13,320 nucleotides of DNA from Chitinophaga pinensis. Lineage in GTDB: Bacteria > Bacteroidota > Bacteroidia > Flavobacteriales_D > Crocinitomicaceae. The notes below the pieces were generated by a model. That model was given only the letters and a program-made list of their open reading frames with translations. It did not search any database and was not told the origin of the DNA. The DNA is taken from NCBI GenBank assembly GCA_945870115.1, contig CAMBRH010000066.1:1-13320 (forward strand), written 5' to 3'. A program made the translations under genes and the position numbers. The number at the start of each line of letters is the position of its first letter. Within the stretch, counting starts at the first letter, position 1. Of this stretch, positions 13,176-13,320 are shown piece by piece.

Positions 13176-13209
13176 ATTGTTATTTTTTTAAGTTTTTTTA
13201 TTAATATTG
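13176..13209 (+). promoter_or_regulatory. Possible Bacteroidota-type promoter before the lipoprotein gene
   Basis: TAATATTG (13202-13209) matches the Bacteroidota -7 consensus TAnnTTTG at five of six fixed bases. ATTG at 13176-13179 could be the -33 element (consensus TTTG), 22 bases upstream, slightly wider than the usual 19-21. A start point near 13216 would leave a leader of about 16 bases before ATG 13232. The region is very AT-rich, so chance matches are likely. Confidence 0.3.
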
Positions 13210-13231
13210 TAAGTTAGAAAAAAAAATTAAC

Positions 13232-13320
13232 ATGAAAATTATATTATATTTAACTCTTTTTGTTGCTATACTAGCTTGTTCAAAACATACAACACCAAAA
13301 AAAGTAAATAAAAGACTTAC
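13232..13320 (+). CDS. Predicted lipoprotein, N-terminal fragment cut by window edge
   Basis: Twenty-nine codons are visible. They begin MKIILYLTLFVAILACSKHT. A lysine and a hydrophobic stretch (residues 3-14) end in the lipobox ILAC with Cys at residue 16, the pattern of a type II lipoprotein signal peptide. The mature protein would start CSKHTTPKKVNKR and be anchored in the membrane. The start follows an A-rich tract (AAAAAAAAATTAAC), normal here. The 77-base gap from the DUF3467 gene and a possible promoter suggest a separate transcription unit. The rest of the protein is outside the window, so no function can be given. Confidence 0.7.
   Translation, partial: MKIILYLTLFVAILACSKHTTPKKVNKRL

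Noticed and set aside
13163..13187. Terminator after the DUF3467 gene (TTTTC/GAAAA followed by a T run)
   Set aside because: The stem has only five A/T-dominated pairs, and such patterns are expected by chance in this very AT-rich gap.
1..13320. Mobile element, CRISPR, defence or other accessory system
   Set aside because: No direct-repeat array, terminal inverted repeats, transposase or unfamiliar gene cluster was seen. Gene order and content are those of a conserved housekeeping superoperon.

Overview
The window is a housekeeping locus from an AT-rich Bacteroidota genome, most likely order Flavobacteriales. This rests on the protein sequences (EF-Tu, RpoB, RpoC and SecE read like flavobacterial family members from memory), on A-rich leaders with no Shine-Dalgarno motif, and on a DUF3467 gene directly after rpoC. 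I cannot name a genus. Every gene is on the + strand and no gap exceeds about 110 bases.

Layout: the 3' half of tRNA-Gly(UCC), then tRNA-Thr(GGU), a short leader with an imperfect hairpin, tuf (EF-Tu), a terminator-like hairpin, tRNA-Trp(CCA), secE, nusG, an 82-base gap with a structure resembling the ribosomal protein L1 binding site, rplK-rplA-rplJ-rplL, a 111-base gap with a long imperfect hairpin, rpoB, rpoC, a strong intrinsic terminator, a DUF3467 gene, and the first 29 codons of a predicted lipoprotein. This is the bacterial tufB-secE-nusG-rplKAJL-rpoBC superoperon. It couples delivery of aminoacyl-tRNA (EF-Tu), protein export (SecE), transcription elongation (NusG), the L1 and L11/L10/L12 stalks of the ribosome, and the two large RNA polymerase subunits.

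The main anomaly is in rpoC. The reading frame is complete and conserved from 8505 to 12785, but a single TAA at 10842-10844 interrupts it at codon 780. That position corresponds to E. coli beta' 768, immediately before the bridge helix. Frame and family conservation continue uninterrupted after the stop, and no ATG or GTG follows for 31 codons. TAA is the normal stop of nearly every other gene here, so code reassignment is not supported. The simplest readings are a sequence error or a recent single-base nonsense change. A split beta' subunit or stop readthrough is possible but unproven. A second oddity is a Thr at an RpoB position I expect to be an invariant Pro (E. coli P560), next to rifampicin cluster II.

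I found no mobile element, CRISPR array, defence gene or new multi-gene system. The points of interest are the interrupted rpoC, the RNA structures in the gaps, and unusual start codons in secE and rpoB.
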